Assembly (NCBI RefSeq): GCF_016888445.1
Contig: NZ_JAFEKF010000002.1
Span: 682,001-746,000, forward strand
Length of the DNA stretch: 64,000 bases
Origin: Marinomonas ostreistagni
GTDB lineage: Bacteria > Pseudomonadota > Gammaproteobacteria > Pseudomonadales > Marinomonadaceae
Direction of reading: 5' to 3'
The position numbers were made by a program, and so were the translations under genes. This document shows positions 44,238 through 54,973 of the stretch, one piece after another; the stretch's first letter is position 1; the number at the start of each line of letters is the position of its first letter. The notes beneath the pieces are model-generated. The model saw only the letters and a list, made by a program, of their open reading frames with translations. It was not told the origin of the DNA and made no database searches.

Positions 44238-45584
44238 ATGGAGCAGGAAGAAAAGAAAACACTCTCTGATAAAATCCTCGACTACATCAATAGTCGTAAA
44301 GAGGAAAAGATAGGTGAGTTCGATAACGCAACCCAAAAAGGTATGAACGCAGCTTTGCCGGAAGAGGTTCCAGCATACGAACAGAAGCGATATGAGTTAA
44401 GGGTTGAAAAAGTTGAAGGTTATAAGCCTGCTTTATGGCTATCGGATGCTGCCAAAAGAGCAAAGCAAATTGAGATGGCAACTCACGCTTTGAAGTACAC
44501 TCACTCTGATGCGAGAGGAACCAGTGTTTTAGCTAACTTTGATGAAAATTATTCTCAATTTATAGGTACTCACAGCCTTGAGGCACCAGTGGTTGATATT
44601 GTTGGTAATGCGGCAGCTTTGGATGTGGGTAAGCTACTGATGCTACAAGATAGTTCAGGCAAGTTGCTTGTTCATTATATTCAACAAGATGATATGTCAC
44701 CTTTTAAGCAGTTTGCTGAGACCGAGCAACAGTTGTCTGAATGGTTATCTGGGTTTAAGTTAGCACTAGAGACACGTGATCCAGCTTCACACAGATTAGC
44801 TAAGCAACTTTATTGGCCAGTAACTTCTTGTAGTTATCACCTTTTGTTACCGATTTTTTCGACATCTCTTGCTCATGAAATATATGAAAGAGTGAAGTAT
44901 GCAAAATTTTCGGAAGAACAAAAAAATGCACGTGAGGCACGTCGTAATGAAAAAGTATCGGATATCAAAACTATTGAGTTTCCCGATATAGCCGTACAGG
45001 CATTTGGAGGCTCTAATCAACAAAACATCAGCCAATTAAACTCCACCCGTGGTGGTCGAGCCTATTTACTAAGTAGCGCTCCGCCAACATGGGAAAGTCA
45101 AGAGCAACCACCACTAAAAGTAAAATCCATCTTTAGCGGCCCATTTTCACGTAAGGTTTATCCGCAGATTTTAGGTTTGAAAAAGTTCCTCGTGGCGAAG
45201 CTACATGAGAGGAGTACTTGGGAGATTCGTAATGAGCGCGCCCAGCGTATTGACGATATTGTTGATCGTTTAATTGGCTATGCGGCGACTGTGCGCAGTT
45301 TTCCTGCTGGCTGGTCAAGCCATCCAGAATGTTACTTACCTGAGCATCAAAAACTTTGGCTAGATCCTAAGCGCTGTCAGCTAGACACTGAATTTGCCGA
45401 GGCATTTGATCTTAAAGAATGGCAAGGTCAAGTTGCCGAAGACTTCTCGCGTTTTCTAAATGCTGAGTTGGAACGCAACAGCGAGATTGCTACCGGCGAT
45501 GTAGAGTTTAAGCAGTGGAAAGTACTAACCGCGCAAGAACTACGCCTAGTCAAAGACGACGTAGAAGGAGCCTTCTGTGGATAA
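44238..45584 (+). CDS. csy1: Csy1 (Cas8f), I-F surveillance complex large subunit
   Basis: Csy1/Cas8f sits at the foot of the I-F Cascade, binds the crRNA 5' handle with Csy2, and recognises the PAM. The 448-residue protein matches the family around AKRAKQIEMATHALKYTHSD, VVDIVGNAAALDVGKLLMLQ, GGSNQQNISQLNSTRGGRAY LL and the C-terminal WSSHPECYLPEHQKLWLDP. It follows cas3 by 14 bases and overlaps csy2 by 8. Its lysine- and glutamate-rich start is usual. Confidence 0.95.
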   Translation: MEQEEKKTLSDKILDYINSRKEEKIGEFDNATQKGMNAALPEEVPAYEQKRYELRVEKVEGYKPALWLSDAAKRAKQIEMATHALKYTHSDARGTSVLANFDENYSQFIGTHSLEAPVVDIVGNAAALDVGKLLMLQDSSGKLLVHYIQQDDMSPFKQFAETEQQLSEWLSGFKLALETRDPASHRLAKQLYWPVTSCSYHLLLPIFSTSLAHEIYERVKYAKFSEEQKNAREARRNEKVSDIKTIEFPDIAVQAFGGSNQQNISQLNSTRGGRAYLLSSAPPTWESQEQPPLKVKSIFSGPFSRKVYPQILGLKKFLVAKLHERSTWEIRNERAQRIDDIVDRLIGYAATVRSFPAGWSSHPECYLPEHQKLWLDPKRCQLDTEFAEAFDLKEWQGQVAEDFSRFLNAELERNSEIATGDVEFKQWKVLTAQELRLVKDDVEGAFCG

Positions 45585-46560
45585 GTTATTAGTGATTAAA
45601 CACCTAGAAGTAGAAGGTGCAAATTCCATTGCAGGGTTGACTTGGGGCTTTCCTGCAATCACCAACTTCCTAGGCTTCACCCACGCACTACAGCGAAAAG
45701 TACACGAGAAAATTTCCTCATCCATATTATTGGAAGGTTGTGCAGTGATCTGTCACACCAGCCAACCGCAAACCTACAACAATAATATGAGTCGTGAGCA
45801 CTACTTTGCTTTGACTCGTAACCCACTTGTGCTCAAAGGCAAAGAGGCTGTTACTGCGCCATTTAATGAAGAAGGCAAGATGCGCATGGATGTATCGTTG
45901 CTGATCGACATTAAAAGCACAGAAGAGGATGGTTATTTAGAGCCGGATGATTTGGAAGATTTACAAGAATTGATTCCAAATATTATCCCGACCATGCGAT
46001 TAGCTGGAGGATCTATTTCCAGATTTGAGACCGCCGAAGTAGTGTTAGATGCTGGTACACAAAACCGTGATGATCACGCTCGTAAACGTTTCTTGCGTCA
46101 GTTTTTACCGGGCTTTGCTTTGGTCAGCCGACACAAAACTTTAGAGAAGCATATGGCAAGAACGGGACAGTCACCGCTGGATGCTTGGTTAGATTTTAGT
46201 ACCCGTACAATGCACGCCGAAGCTCCAGAAAAAGAAGGCGACAAGGCGAAGTGGGAGGTTGATCGACCTGAATTCAGCGGCTGGTTAAAGCCGATCATGG
46301 TTGGTTATCAAAGTATCTCTGATCTGTATGAAGCAGGGCAAGTGGGCCATGTGCGCGATCGCGACGTGCCAGTACAGTTTGTTGAATCGATCTACTCGTT
46401 AGGGCAGTGGGTCAGCCCACACCGTATTACCAATATTGAGCACTTACTTTGGACGCAGAGCTACGAAGCAGAGCGTTCCCTTTACTTATGTAATAACCCG
46501 TTTGAACCCGATACATCTCATTTTTTAAACAACGAATTATCGAATACTGAGGAGCAATAG
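45577..46560 (+). CDS. csy2: Csy2 (Cas5f), I-F surveillance complex subunit
   Basis: Csy2/Cas5f pairs with Csy1 at the crRNA 5' end. The 327-residue protein has [20 protein letters not shown] with [11 protein letters not shown], a family block near [15 protein letters not shown], and a C-terminal [20 protein letters not shown]. The GTG start has AGGAG before it and overlaps the csy1 stop by 8 bases, so translation is likely coupled. Confidence 0.95.
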   Translation: MDKLLVIKHLEVEGANSIAGLTWGFPAITNFLGFTHALQRKVHEKISSSILLEGCAVICHTSQPQTYNNNMSREHYFALTRNPLVLKGKEAVTAPFNEEGKMRMDVSLLIDIKSTEEDGYLEPDDLEDLQELIPNIIPTMRLAGGSISRFETAEVVLDAGTQNRDDHARKRFLRQFLPGFALVSRHKTLEKHMARTGQSPLDAWLDFSTRTMHAEAPEKEGDKAKWEVDRPEFSGWLKPIMVGYQSISDLYEAGQVGHVRDRDVPVQFVESIYSLGQWVSPHRITNIEHLLWTQSYEAERSLYLCNNPFEPDTSHFLNNELSNTEEQ

Positions 46561-46561
46561 C

Positions 46562-47581
46562 ATGGCAGCCGTAAAAACAGCATCTGTACTAGCATTTGAA
46601 CGTAAATTGGCCAATTCGGACGGCCTGCTTCTAGCAGGTAACTGGTCTGATATTGACAGTAATTCTAAATGGCAACCGATCGCACTGCAGGAAAAGGCCG
46701 TGCGTGGCACCATCTCTAATCGCCAGAAAAATGCCGTCTTAAATGACCCTGCAAAGCTTGATCAAGAAGTGAATAAGGCCAATCTACAAAAAGTCGATAC
46801 CGCTGCACTTCCTTTTGATTGCGATACCTTGAAGGTTGTATTCAGTTTGCGTGTACTAGGTGATCTAGCAACGCCTTCTGCCTGTAACAGCCCTGATTAT
46901 CAAGAGGTGCTAAGCAACACCATCAAGTCTTATATCTCTGAGCAGTCGTTTGCCACGCTAGCGCACCGTTATGCATCCAACTTAGCCAATGGCCGCTTCT
47001 TATGGCGCAACCGTGTGGGCGCAGAAGATATCAAAGTACGTATTACCCAAGTCACAAAGGAAGGTGAAACCGCGTGGACATTTGATGGTTATGATTTATC
47101 ACTGCGTGATTTTGATTATCAAAGTAATGACCTTAAAGCTTTGGCCTCAGCTATTGAGCAAGGTTTAGCAAGTGATCAGTTTACTTACCTAAAAGTCGAA
47201 GCCTTTGTGAAGCTAGGTGAAGGCCAAGAAGTTTTTCCATCCCAAGAGCTAGTACTAGATCCTGAAAAAGATAATAGCAAGAATCAAAATCGTAAGAGTA
47301 AAGTGCTTTATGATATAGATGGAACCGCCGCGTTGCACTCACAAAAAATCGGCAATGCTATTCGTACTGTGGATACTTGGTATCAAGGTGCTGACGAAGT
47401 GGGTCCGATTTCAGCCGAACCTTTTGGCTCTGTGACCAGTCGTGGTAAGGCCTACCGCAGCAACAAAGATGATTTCTACACACTGTTCGATAAGTGGATG
47501 GAAAAAGGCCAGGCTCCAGCGCTTGATCAGCAACATTATGTGATTGCCAACCTCATTCGTGGCGGTGTGTTTGGCAAGTAA
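46562..47581 (+). CDS. csy3: Csy3 (Cas7f), I-F backbone subunit
   Basis: Csy3/Cas7f forms the six-subunit backbone along the crRNA. The 339-residue protein begins with [20 protein letters not shown], then the [20 protein letters not shown] region. Later it shows [20 protein letters not shown] and [20 protein letters not shown], all well-conserved family parts. It starts one base after csy2 ends, behind GAGGAG. Confidence 0.97.
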   Translation: MAAVKTASVLAFERKLANSDGLLLAGNWSDIDSNSKWQPIALQEKAVRGTISNRQKNAVLNDPAKLDQEVNKANLQKVDTAALPFDCDTLKVVFSLRVLGDLATPSACNSPDYQEVLSNTIKSYISEQSFATLAHRYASNLANGRFLWRNRVGAEDIKVRITQVTKEGETAWTFDGYDLSLRDFDYQSNDLKALASAIEQGLASDQFTYLKVEAFVKLGEGQEVFPSQELVLDPEKDNSKNQNRKSKVLYDIDGTAALHSQKIGNAIRTVDTWYQGADEVGPISAEPFGSVTSRGKAYRSNKDDFYTLFDKWMEKGQAPALDQQHYVIANLIRGGVFGK

Positions 47582-47594
47582 ATCGGAGTAAGTA

Positions 47595-48158
47595 ATGGAT
47601 TATTATTTAGATATTAAAATTCTAGAAGACCCTGAATTTACGGCTCCCATTCTTATGAATGCGTTGTTTAGCAAACTGCATCGCGCACTCGTCGAAGTAT
47701 CTAACCATGATATTGGCGTTAGTTTTCCTGATGCGGGTAAAAAATCATTAGGTAAACGCTTAAGACTGCACAGTACTCAAGTAAAGCTATCTGAACTGGA
47801 GTCATTGCCATGGCGCAAAGGGTTAGGAGACTTTACTCAGGTATCCGACATTACTGAAGTTCCGAAAACAGGTGAGTATTGGCTAGTACAGCGTATTCAT
47901 GTGCAAAGTAATCCTGATCGATTGCGTCGCCGAGCAATGAAGCGTCACGGGCTTAGCTACGAACAAGCGGTTGAGCAAATACCTGACAGCGCAGCGAAAG
48001 CACTAGATTTGCCTTTTGTGCGTATTAAGAGTCAATCAACAGGCGAGCAGTTTCCCTTATTTATCAAACAAACCGTGATTTCCGAAGGTTCTCAATCTAA
48101 CGAAATACAGTTTTCAAAATATGGGCTGAGCTCGACAACGCCTGTGCCTAAGTTTTAA
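47595..48158 (+). CDS. cas6f: Cas6f (Csy4), crRNA-processing endonuclease
   Basis: Cas6f cuts the repeat below its hairpin and stays bound to the crRNA 3' end. The 187-residue protein has the catalytic histidine at residue 29 (FSKLHRALV), the same position as in Pseudomonas aeruginosa Csy4, and the RLRRRAMKRHG arginine-rich helix that sits in the RNA major groove. It ends with the family-type GLSSTTPVPKF. It follows csy3 by 13 bases and is closed by a terminator before the leader. Confidence 0.96.
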   Translation: MDYYLDIKILEDPEFTAPILMNALFSKLHRALVEVSNHDIGVSFPDAGKKSLGKRLRLHSTQVKLSELESLPWRKGLGDFTQVSDITEVPKTGEYWLVQRIHVQSNPDRLRRRAMKRHGLSYEQAVEQIPDSAAKALDLPFVRIKSQSTGEQFPLFIKQTVISEGSQSNEIQFSKYGLSSTTPVPKF

Positions 48159-48180
48159 CCCTTTATTTAGTGACGCCTGC

Positions 48181-48212
48181 CAAAGCCCGTAAATACGGGC
48201 TTTGCTTTTTTT
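48181..48212 (+). terminator. Terminator between cas6f and the CRISPR leader
   Basis: CAAAGCCCGT and ACGGGCTTTG form a perfect 10-bp stem with loop AAAT, followed by a T-rich tail. It separates cas mRNA from the array transcript. Confidence 0.9.
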
Positions 48213-48288
48213 CTGATAAAAAAGGGTGTTTTTGTGTCTGATAGACAAAGCTCTTTAACAATCAACTAGATACTGATAATTTTGTCTA
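48213..48288 (+). promoter_or_regulatory. CRISPR leader with boxA-like antitermination element
   Basis: An AT-rich leader of about 76 bases precedes repeat 1. GCTCTTTAACAA at 48250-48261 is identical to the core of the ribosomal RNA leader boxA, to which NusB/NusE bind. Just behind it, AATCAACTAGATA is a partial match to an IHF site, which I-F adaptation could use. A promoter must lie upstream, but I could not fix the -35/-10 with confidence. Confidence 0.7.
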
Positions 48289-51200
48289 CTTCACCGCCGA
48301 ACAGGCGGCTTAGAAAACTTGCGTTACACCGAAGTAATTCGCACGCAGCTTCACCGCCGAACAGGCGGCTTAGAAAACTGGCATCCAGTAGCGTGGAGAT
48401 TGACAATTCTTCACCGCCGAACAGGCGGCTTAGAAAAGTTTGGTGATCTGCGGCCCATCCTTGAGCCACTTCACCGCCGAACAGGCGGCTTAGAAAATCT
48501 TGAGGCATTATGATATGCACCCCCAATACTTCACCGCCGAACAGGCGGCTTAGAAAATTAACGCTGCCATCGTGCGTATGGGATTTGGTCTTCACCGCCG
48601 AACAGGCGGCTTAGAAAGCAGCGGTGACGGCAAACGAGCGGCCGTCGATCTTCACCGCCGAACAGGCGGCTTAGAAATTCTTTTACTGGGAGGTTCGCAC
48701 CAGATCCACCTTCACCGCCGAACAGGCGGCTTAGAAAAGATTTTTAAGTTGTGACGATCAGACATAACCCTTCACCGCCGAACAGGCGGCTTAGAAAAGA
48801 CAAGAGCGGCCTGTGTAGCCGTTGCCCAGCTTCACCGCCGAACAGGCGGCTTAGAAAAGTAGGCATAGAAATTACTGGCGTATTCGAAGCTTCACCGCCG
48901 AACAGGCGGCTTAGAAAGCGCAGCGCATGACCTGTTATTGCTTCGTAAGCTTCACCGCCGAACAGGCGGCTTAGAAATCGACATCATGGCCCAGACAGAA
49001 CGCCGCTTTCTTCACCGCCGAACAGGCGGCTTAGAAATTCGTATTCAGCGTGGCGCCTAATACCGTTGTCTTCACCGCCGAACAGGCGGCTTAGAAAGCA
49101 GGCGACCACGGCTAGAAAGAAGATGTACACTTCACCGCCGAACAGGCGGCTTAGAAATAGCCCATTCCAATACTTTAAATAACCGCTGTCTTCACCGCCG
49201 AACAGGCGGCTTAGAAACTGAATGGCCCAATCCATGGCGCTAGGAATTGCTTCACCGCCGAACAGGCGGCTTAGAAAGCAACCACAGTACCATTATTATT
49301 GACTGTAATCTTCACCGCCGAACAGGCGGCTTAGAAAACCTTAACTGGATCATTGGCATTAACTACTTCCTTCACCGCCGAACAGGCGGCTTAGAAATTA
49401 CCGGTAATAGAGTGCAAAACCACAAAGTTCTTCACCGCCGAACAGGCGGCTTAGAAAATTAGCGTCTAGGCCGTCTATGTTCTTGGCTACTTCACCGCCG
49501 AACAGGCGGCTTAGAAATGTTCTTCTATAGGAGGACACTGTTCTTCTAACTTCACCGCCGAACAGGCGGCTTAGAAAATTAACGACATGGGATTGATCCC
49601 ATCTAGCCCCTTCACCGCCGAACAGGCGGCTTAGAAACATGCCGTGAGCTTGTCGCCCGTCAGATCGGTCTTCACCGCCGAACAGGCGGCTTAGAAAGAA
49701 AGCATCGACCCCGAGCAAGCCAAGGCAGACTTCACCGCCGAACAGGCGGCTTAGAAACCTTATATGACGCAAGCGCAATGGGCGGAATACTTCACCGCCG
49801 AACAGGCGGCTTAGAAAATTAGCGTCTAGGCCGTCTATGTTCTTGGCTACTTCACCGCCGAACAGGCGGCTTAGAAATGAAAATACTGCCGATATTTACC
49901 GACCTGCTTCTTCACCGCCGAACAGGCGGCTTAGAAACGTAGTAGCCATACTGGATGGCGACGGCAATGCTTCACCGCCGAACAGGCGGCTTAGAAAGAA
50001 GTAGTTTGCGCGCAATGGATCATACTCATCTTCACCGCCGAACAGGCGGCTTAGAAAGGCGCGCTAAATTTGTGACCAATTGGTAACAACTTCACCGCCG
50101 AACAGGCGGCTTAGAAAAGCTATAGCCACTGGATCCATTGCCTCGATCCCTTCACCGCCGAACAGGCGGCTTAGAAATCGTCTTCGTATTTCTCGACCTG
50201 CACTTTGATCTTCACCGCCGAACAGGCGGCTTAGAAACCGAGTTTCGTAACGCTCGAATCATAAAGAAACTTCACCGCCGAACAGGCGGCTTAGAAATGC
50301 TCAATAAAAAGGTTTGTGTGTATCTCTGGCTTCACCGCCGAACAGGCGGCTTAGAAAAGCGCCAACTTAAAACCCTGGACCACAATACCCTTCACCGCCG
50401 AACAGGCGGCTTAGAAAGGTCAACGATTTTTACGATCAGTTCTTTGGCTCTTCACCGCCGAACAGGCGGCTTAGAAACTGAACAGGCCACCAAACCCCAT
50501 ACGCACAACTTCACCGCCGAACAGGCGGCTTAGAAAGTATCGCAACCGATCGAGGCGGAGATCACCACCTTCACCGCCGAACAGGCGGCTTAGAAATGCT
50601 TAACTGAGCCGTCAGACAATTCAGAAAGCTTCACCGCCGAACAGGCGGCTTAGAAAATAACCCTCGAATTTAGCAAACACAGCACCAACTTCACCGCCGA
50701 ACAGGCGGCTTAGAAAGCGAGCTGATGGAAGGCCAGAGCCAAGGTAAGCTTCACCGCCGAACAGGCGGCTTAGAAAAAGGAGCGAGCAACACCCTTTGCA
50801 ATGGCATTCTTCACCGCCGAACAGGCGGCTTAGAAAACATGGTTCTGAGTTCGAGTCACCACACATAAGCTTCACCGCCGAACAGGCGGCTTAGAAAACC
50901 CCAGTACTGAAGTCAACCACATCAACATACTTCACCGCCGAACAGGCGGCTTAGAAATGCCGCAACGTATCGCCGTTTTCGCGCAGGGTCTTCACCGCCG
51001 AACAGGCGGCTTAGAAATAAAGGTAATATAACGATCACTTACATCCGGACTTCACCGCCGAACAGGCGGCTTAGAAAATGTAGTTCTGACGGGCTAGGTC
51101 TGATTTCACCTTCACCGCCGAACAGGCGGCTTAGAAAATGTAGTTCTGACGGGCTAGGTCTGATTTCACCTTCACCGCCGAACAGGCGGCTTAGAAAACT

Positions 51201-54200
51201 GAATCTATCGCGCTTTGAAGTTCTTCGTTCTTCACCGCCGAACAGGCGGCTTAGAAACATGTCAGAAGAAAAAGTAATTATGTACAGCGCTTCACCGCCG
51301 AACAGGCGGCTTAGAAATGCAGCATGTCGTATTTGTGGCGGTCATAAATCTTCACCGCCGAACAGGCGGCTTAGAAATAGATGGCGTGCATATCTGCCAT
51401 GCCGAATGTCTTCACCGCCGAACAGGCGGCTTAGAAAAGAGAATGACTAAAACGAAGAATGGTCAAGGTCTTCACCGCCGAACAGGCGGCTTAGAAAAGA
51501 GAATGACTAAAACGAAGAATGGTCAAGGTCTTCACCGCCGAACAGGCGGCTTAGAAATTTGCCTAGGATGACGCTAGACCAATGCAGCTCTTCACCGCCG
51601 AACAGGCGGCTTAGAAATGTAGCTGTAAGCGAATACAAGCATTTCTTGACTTCACCGCCGAACAGGCGGCTTAGAAATGTCGACGCAGGCCTAGGTTGCT
51701 AACAACTGCCTTCACCGCCGAACAGGCGGCTTAGAAATGCACAGATTCTCAAGTCTGACAAGCTCACAGCTTCACCGCCGAACAGGCGGCTTAGAAAGAC
51801 GGAGATGTGGTGTTCATCGAAGTCATTGACTTCACCGCCGAACAGGCGGCTTAGAAAATCGCTGACGATAGTCTTGATTTCTCGCCCATCTTCACCGCCG
51901 AACAGGCGGCTTAGAAAATCAACTTCAACACGCCGACATGGCATGTTTCCTTCACCGCCGAACAGGCGGCTTAGAAATATCCGGCAGGCGCCGGCATGCA
52001 TTACACAGACTTCACCGCCGAACAGGCGGCTTAGAAAGTTATCGAAATTCTCTCTGTCTGGGCCAAAGCCTTCACCGCCGAACAGGCGGCTTAGAAACAG
52101 AACGCCGGAAATGGTGGTGCTTATTTCACCTTCACCGCCGAACAGGCGGCTTAGAAAACACTGCGCAGCCAGCCGGAACACTACCAACGCTTCACCGCCG
52201 AACAGGCGGCTTAGAAATGTATCTGCGTTGACAGCAAAGTTGCCGTTATCTTCACCGCCGAACAGGCGGCTTAGAAAACGACCAGTGGGTATAGAAATTA
52301 CTGGTGTATCTTCACCGCCGAACAGGCGGCTTAGAAACCCACCGAGCGCCATAGCCTGCATCTGACCATCTTCACCGCCGAACAGGCGGCTTAGAAATGG
52401 CATTTTAGCCTAACACCCAAGTTGGGTTTCTTCACCGCCGAACAGGCGGCTTAGAAAATCATTTCCGGCGTTCTGGGCTGGACATCAGTCTTCACCGCCG
52501 AACAGGCGGCTTAGAAATATTAGGTATCTCACCAGTGATGAGCAATCCACTTCACCGCCGAACAGGCGGCTTAGAAATTCCAAGTCGATACTATCGGCAA
52601 ATTCTCTGACTTCACCGCCGAACAGGCGGCTTAGAAAGCGCTGTCATTGATGGCCGTAAGCGCTTTGAACTTCACCGCCGAACAGGCGGCTTAGAAAGTC
52701 ATTTAGCGTTGTTTTTCCCAAATACTCAACTTCACCGCCGAACAGGCGGCTTAGAAACACACATCTACGTCATCATCAGTGAAGTGCAACTTCACCGCCG
52801 AACAGGCGGCTTAGAAAATTGAGATTCTTAACACTTACCTTAAATGTTTCTTCACCGCCGAACAGGCGGCTTAGAAAGACAGCGGCGGCGCGTTGTCCGG
52901 CACACGTTCCTTCACCGCCGAACAGGCGGCTTAGAAAGGAGTGGCGTTACGAGGAAGAGATCGATCAATCTTCACCGCCGAACAGGCGGCTTAGAAACGA
53001 TGCAGTGCCGATGTAGATCAGCTGGCGTTCTTCACCGCCGAACAGGCGGCTTAGAAAGATCTCCACCGGCGTGATCACTTCGAGCGTGTCTTCACCGCCG
53101 AACAGGCGGCTTAGAAAGCGTGCTGAATTGCTTGAGGTCCCAGCTAAGCCTTCACCGCCGAACAGGCGGCTTAGAAAGATCAGTCGTCCCCACTCAAGAA
53201 GGGGCGTCACTTCACCGCCGAACAGGCGGCTTAGAAATATGCACGCAACGCGAGCGGCGCCGAGACTGTCTTCACCGCCGAACAGGCGGCTTAGAAAACG
53301 CCGCCCCACGCGGTCATGTGTGCAATGTCCTTCACCGCCGAACAGGCGGCTTAGAAAGACTACCCTTACGGATCGGCACGCAACGACAGCTTCACCGCCG
53401 AACAGGCGGCTTAGAAAGTATGACGGGAGCGCGAACTGGTCTTCCCATTCTTCACCGCCGAACAGGCGGCTTAGAAAAGATTATGGCCGTGGGCGCTGGT
53501 TTGCTTTCGCTTCACCGCCGAACAGGCGGCTTAGAAAGTATTCGTGGATTGCAGCTACATCTAAAACTGCTTCACCGCCGGACAGGCGGCTTAGAAAATC
53601 AACAGAGTTACAGTTAAGCGTTTGTAGCCCTTCACCGCCGGACAGGCGGCTTAGAAATGAAAGGTTCAGCTTTGTACTTGAAAGTTATACTTCACCGCCG
53701 AACAGGCGGCTTAGAAAAAGGATATTGGCCTAGTAGTTGCGGGCATTCCCTTCACCGCCGAACAGGCGGCTTAGAAATAACGGGCGACAAGCTGCAAGCA
53801 TGGGCCAAACTTCACCGCCGAACAGGCGGCTTAGAAATATATGAAAATAAGAAGTTTTATACTGTTTCACTTCACCGCCGAACAGGCGGCTTAGAAAAAC
53901 CGGGCTTTTTTTATGCCTCTCGATAATACCTTCACCGCCGAACAGGCGGCTTAGAAAAGCACACTACAAATACCCTGAGCCGTTTAACCCTTCACCGCCG
54001 AACAGGCGGCTTAGAAAGTTCCGACGAACTTTGAGCGAGTCGGCATGGTCTTCACCGCCGAACAGGCGGCTTAGAAATGCCCAAACACCGTCCGCTCTGT
54101 CCCGATAGCCTTCACCGCCGAACAGGCGGCTTAGAAACCCAGAAACTACAGACGCAAGTTTTTTGCCTGCTTCACCGCCGAACAGGCGGCTTAGAAATAG

Positions 54201-54437
54201 CGAAGTTCATTACCAAACGATGGGCAGGCGTTCACCGCCGGACAGGCGGCTTAGAAACATTGCGCGTGACCACGCCATGAAGCCATGAACTTCACCGCCG
54301 GACAGGCGGCTTAGAAACATTGCGCGTGACCACGCTATGAAGCCATGAACTTCACCGCCGGACAGGCGGCTTAGAAAAATACGATATTGCCTCTTCATTT
54401 TCTGAGCAGCTTCACCGCCGGACAGGCGGCTTAGGAT
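48289..54437 (+). CRISPR. Type I-F CRISPR array, 103 repeats and 102 spacers
   Basis: The 28-base repeat starts CTTCACCGCC and ends in the 8-base handle CTTAGAAA. Stem CCGCC/GGCGG with loop GAACA matches the I-F hairpin, so transcription is plus-strand with the leader at the left. Spacers are 32 bases except numbers 5 and 43 (33) and 37 (31). Repeats are near-identical. The last, at 54410, has lost the handle end (TTAGGAT), marking the old end. Repeats at 53570, 53630, 54230, 54290, 54350 and 54410 carry A to G in the loop, and the one at 54230 begins with G. Spacers 47/48 and 53/54 are adjacent duplicates, 100/101 differ by one base, and 20/26 are identical six units apart. Counts are by hand. 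Confidence 0.99.
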
Positions 54438-54470
54438 TGCTAACCGAAAACCTTTTCTCCTAGAGGTGAT

Positions 54471-54973
54471 TTTGGTCGCCGATGAAATCGCCTCGTACAA
54501 AGTGCTTGTTGGTCGCCGATGCAATCGCCTCGTACAAGGGCTTTTGGGTCGCCGATGCAATCGCCTCGTACAAGGGCTTTTGGGTCGCCGATGCAATCGC
54601 CTCGTACAAGGGCTTGTTGGTCGCCGATGCAATCGCCTCGTACAAAGGGCTTTTGGGTCGCCGATGCAATCGCCTCGAACAAAGGGCTTGTTGGTCGCCG
54701 ATGCAATCGCCTCGAACAAAGGGCTTATCTCCCGCGGAAACCGCGGTCCTACAGGTAATTTGGTCGCCGATGAAATCGCCTCGTACAAAGGACTTATCTC
54801 CCGCGGAAACCGCGGTCCTACAGTAGACCTGGGTGGCCGATGCAATCGCCTAGTACAAGGGCTTTTGGGTCGCCGATGCAATCGCCTCGTACAAGGGCTT
54901 TTGGGTCGCCGATGCAATCGCCTCGTACAAAGGGCTTGTTGGTCGCCGATGCAATCGCTTCGTACATTGTACG
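54471..54973. repeat. Tandem cluster of 12 REP-like palindromic units
   Basis: Core GGTCGCCGATGCAATCGCC followed by TCGTACAAAGGGCTT recurs 12 times, starting at 54474, 54511, 54547, 54583, 54619, 54656, 54693, 54762, 54832, 54868, 54904 and 54941. The period is 36-37 bases except for two 69-70-base intervals. Each core holds the small dyad CGAT-GCA-ATCG. Each long interval holds a second palindrome, CCGCGG-AAA-CCGCGG (54732-54746 and 54801-54815), next to TCCTACAG. These look like REP-family elements of pseudomonad type. The last unit meets an inverted half (TTGTACGAGG). Open frames across it are repetition artefacts. The 33 bases between array and cluster hold nothing I can assign. Confidence 0.85.

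Noticed and set aside
50837-50869. Spacer 43 as a tRNA T-arm fragment (contains GTTCGAGTC)
   Set aside because: The flanking bases do not pair as a T-stem, so the tRNA likeness is probably chance.
48266-54280. Many open frames on both strands containing LHRRTGGLE, SPPNRRLR or FLSRLFGGE repeats
   Set aside because: These are translations of the CRISPR repeat every 60 bases (a multiple of three keeps frames open). No start signals or codon bias; not genes.
54471-54973. Second CRISPR array made of 36-37-base units
   Set aside because: The units are contiguous and nearly identical throughout, with no unique spacers between them.
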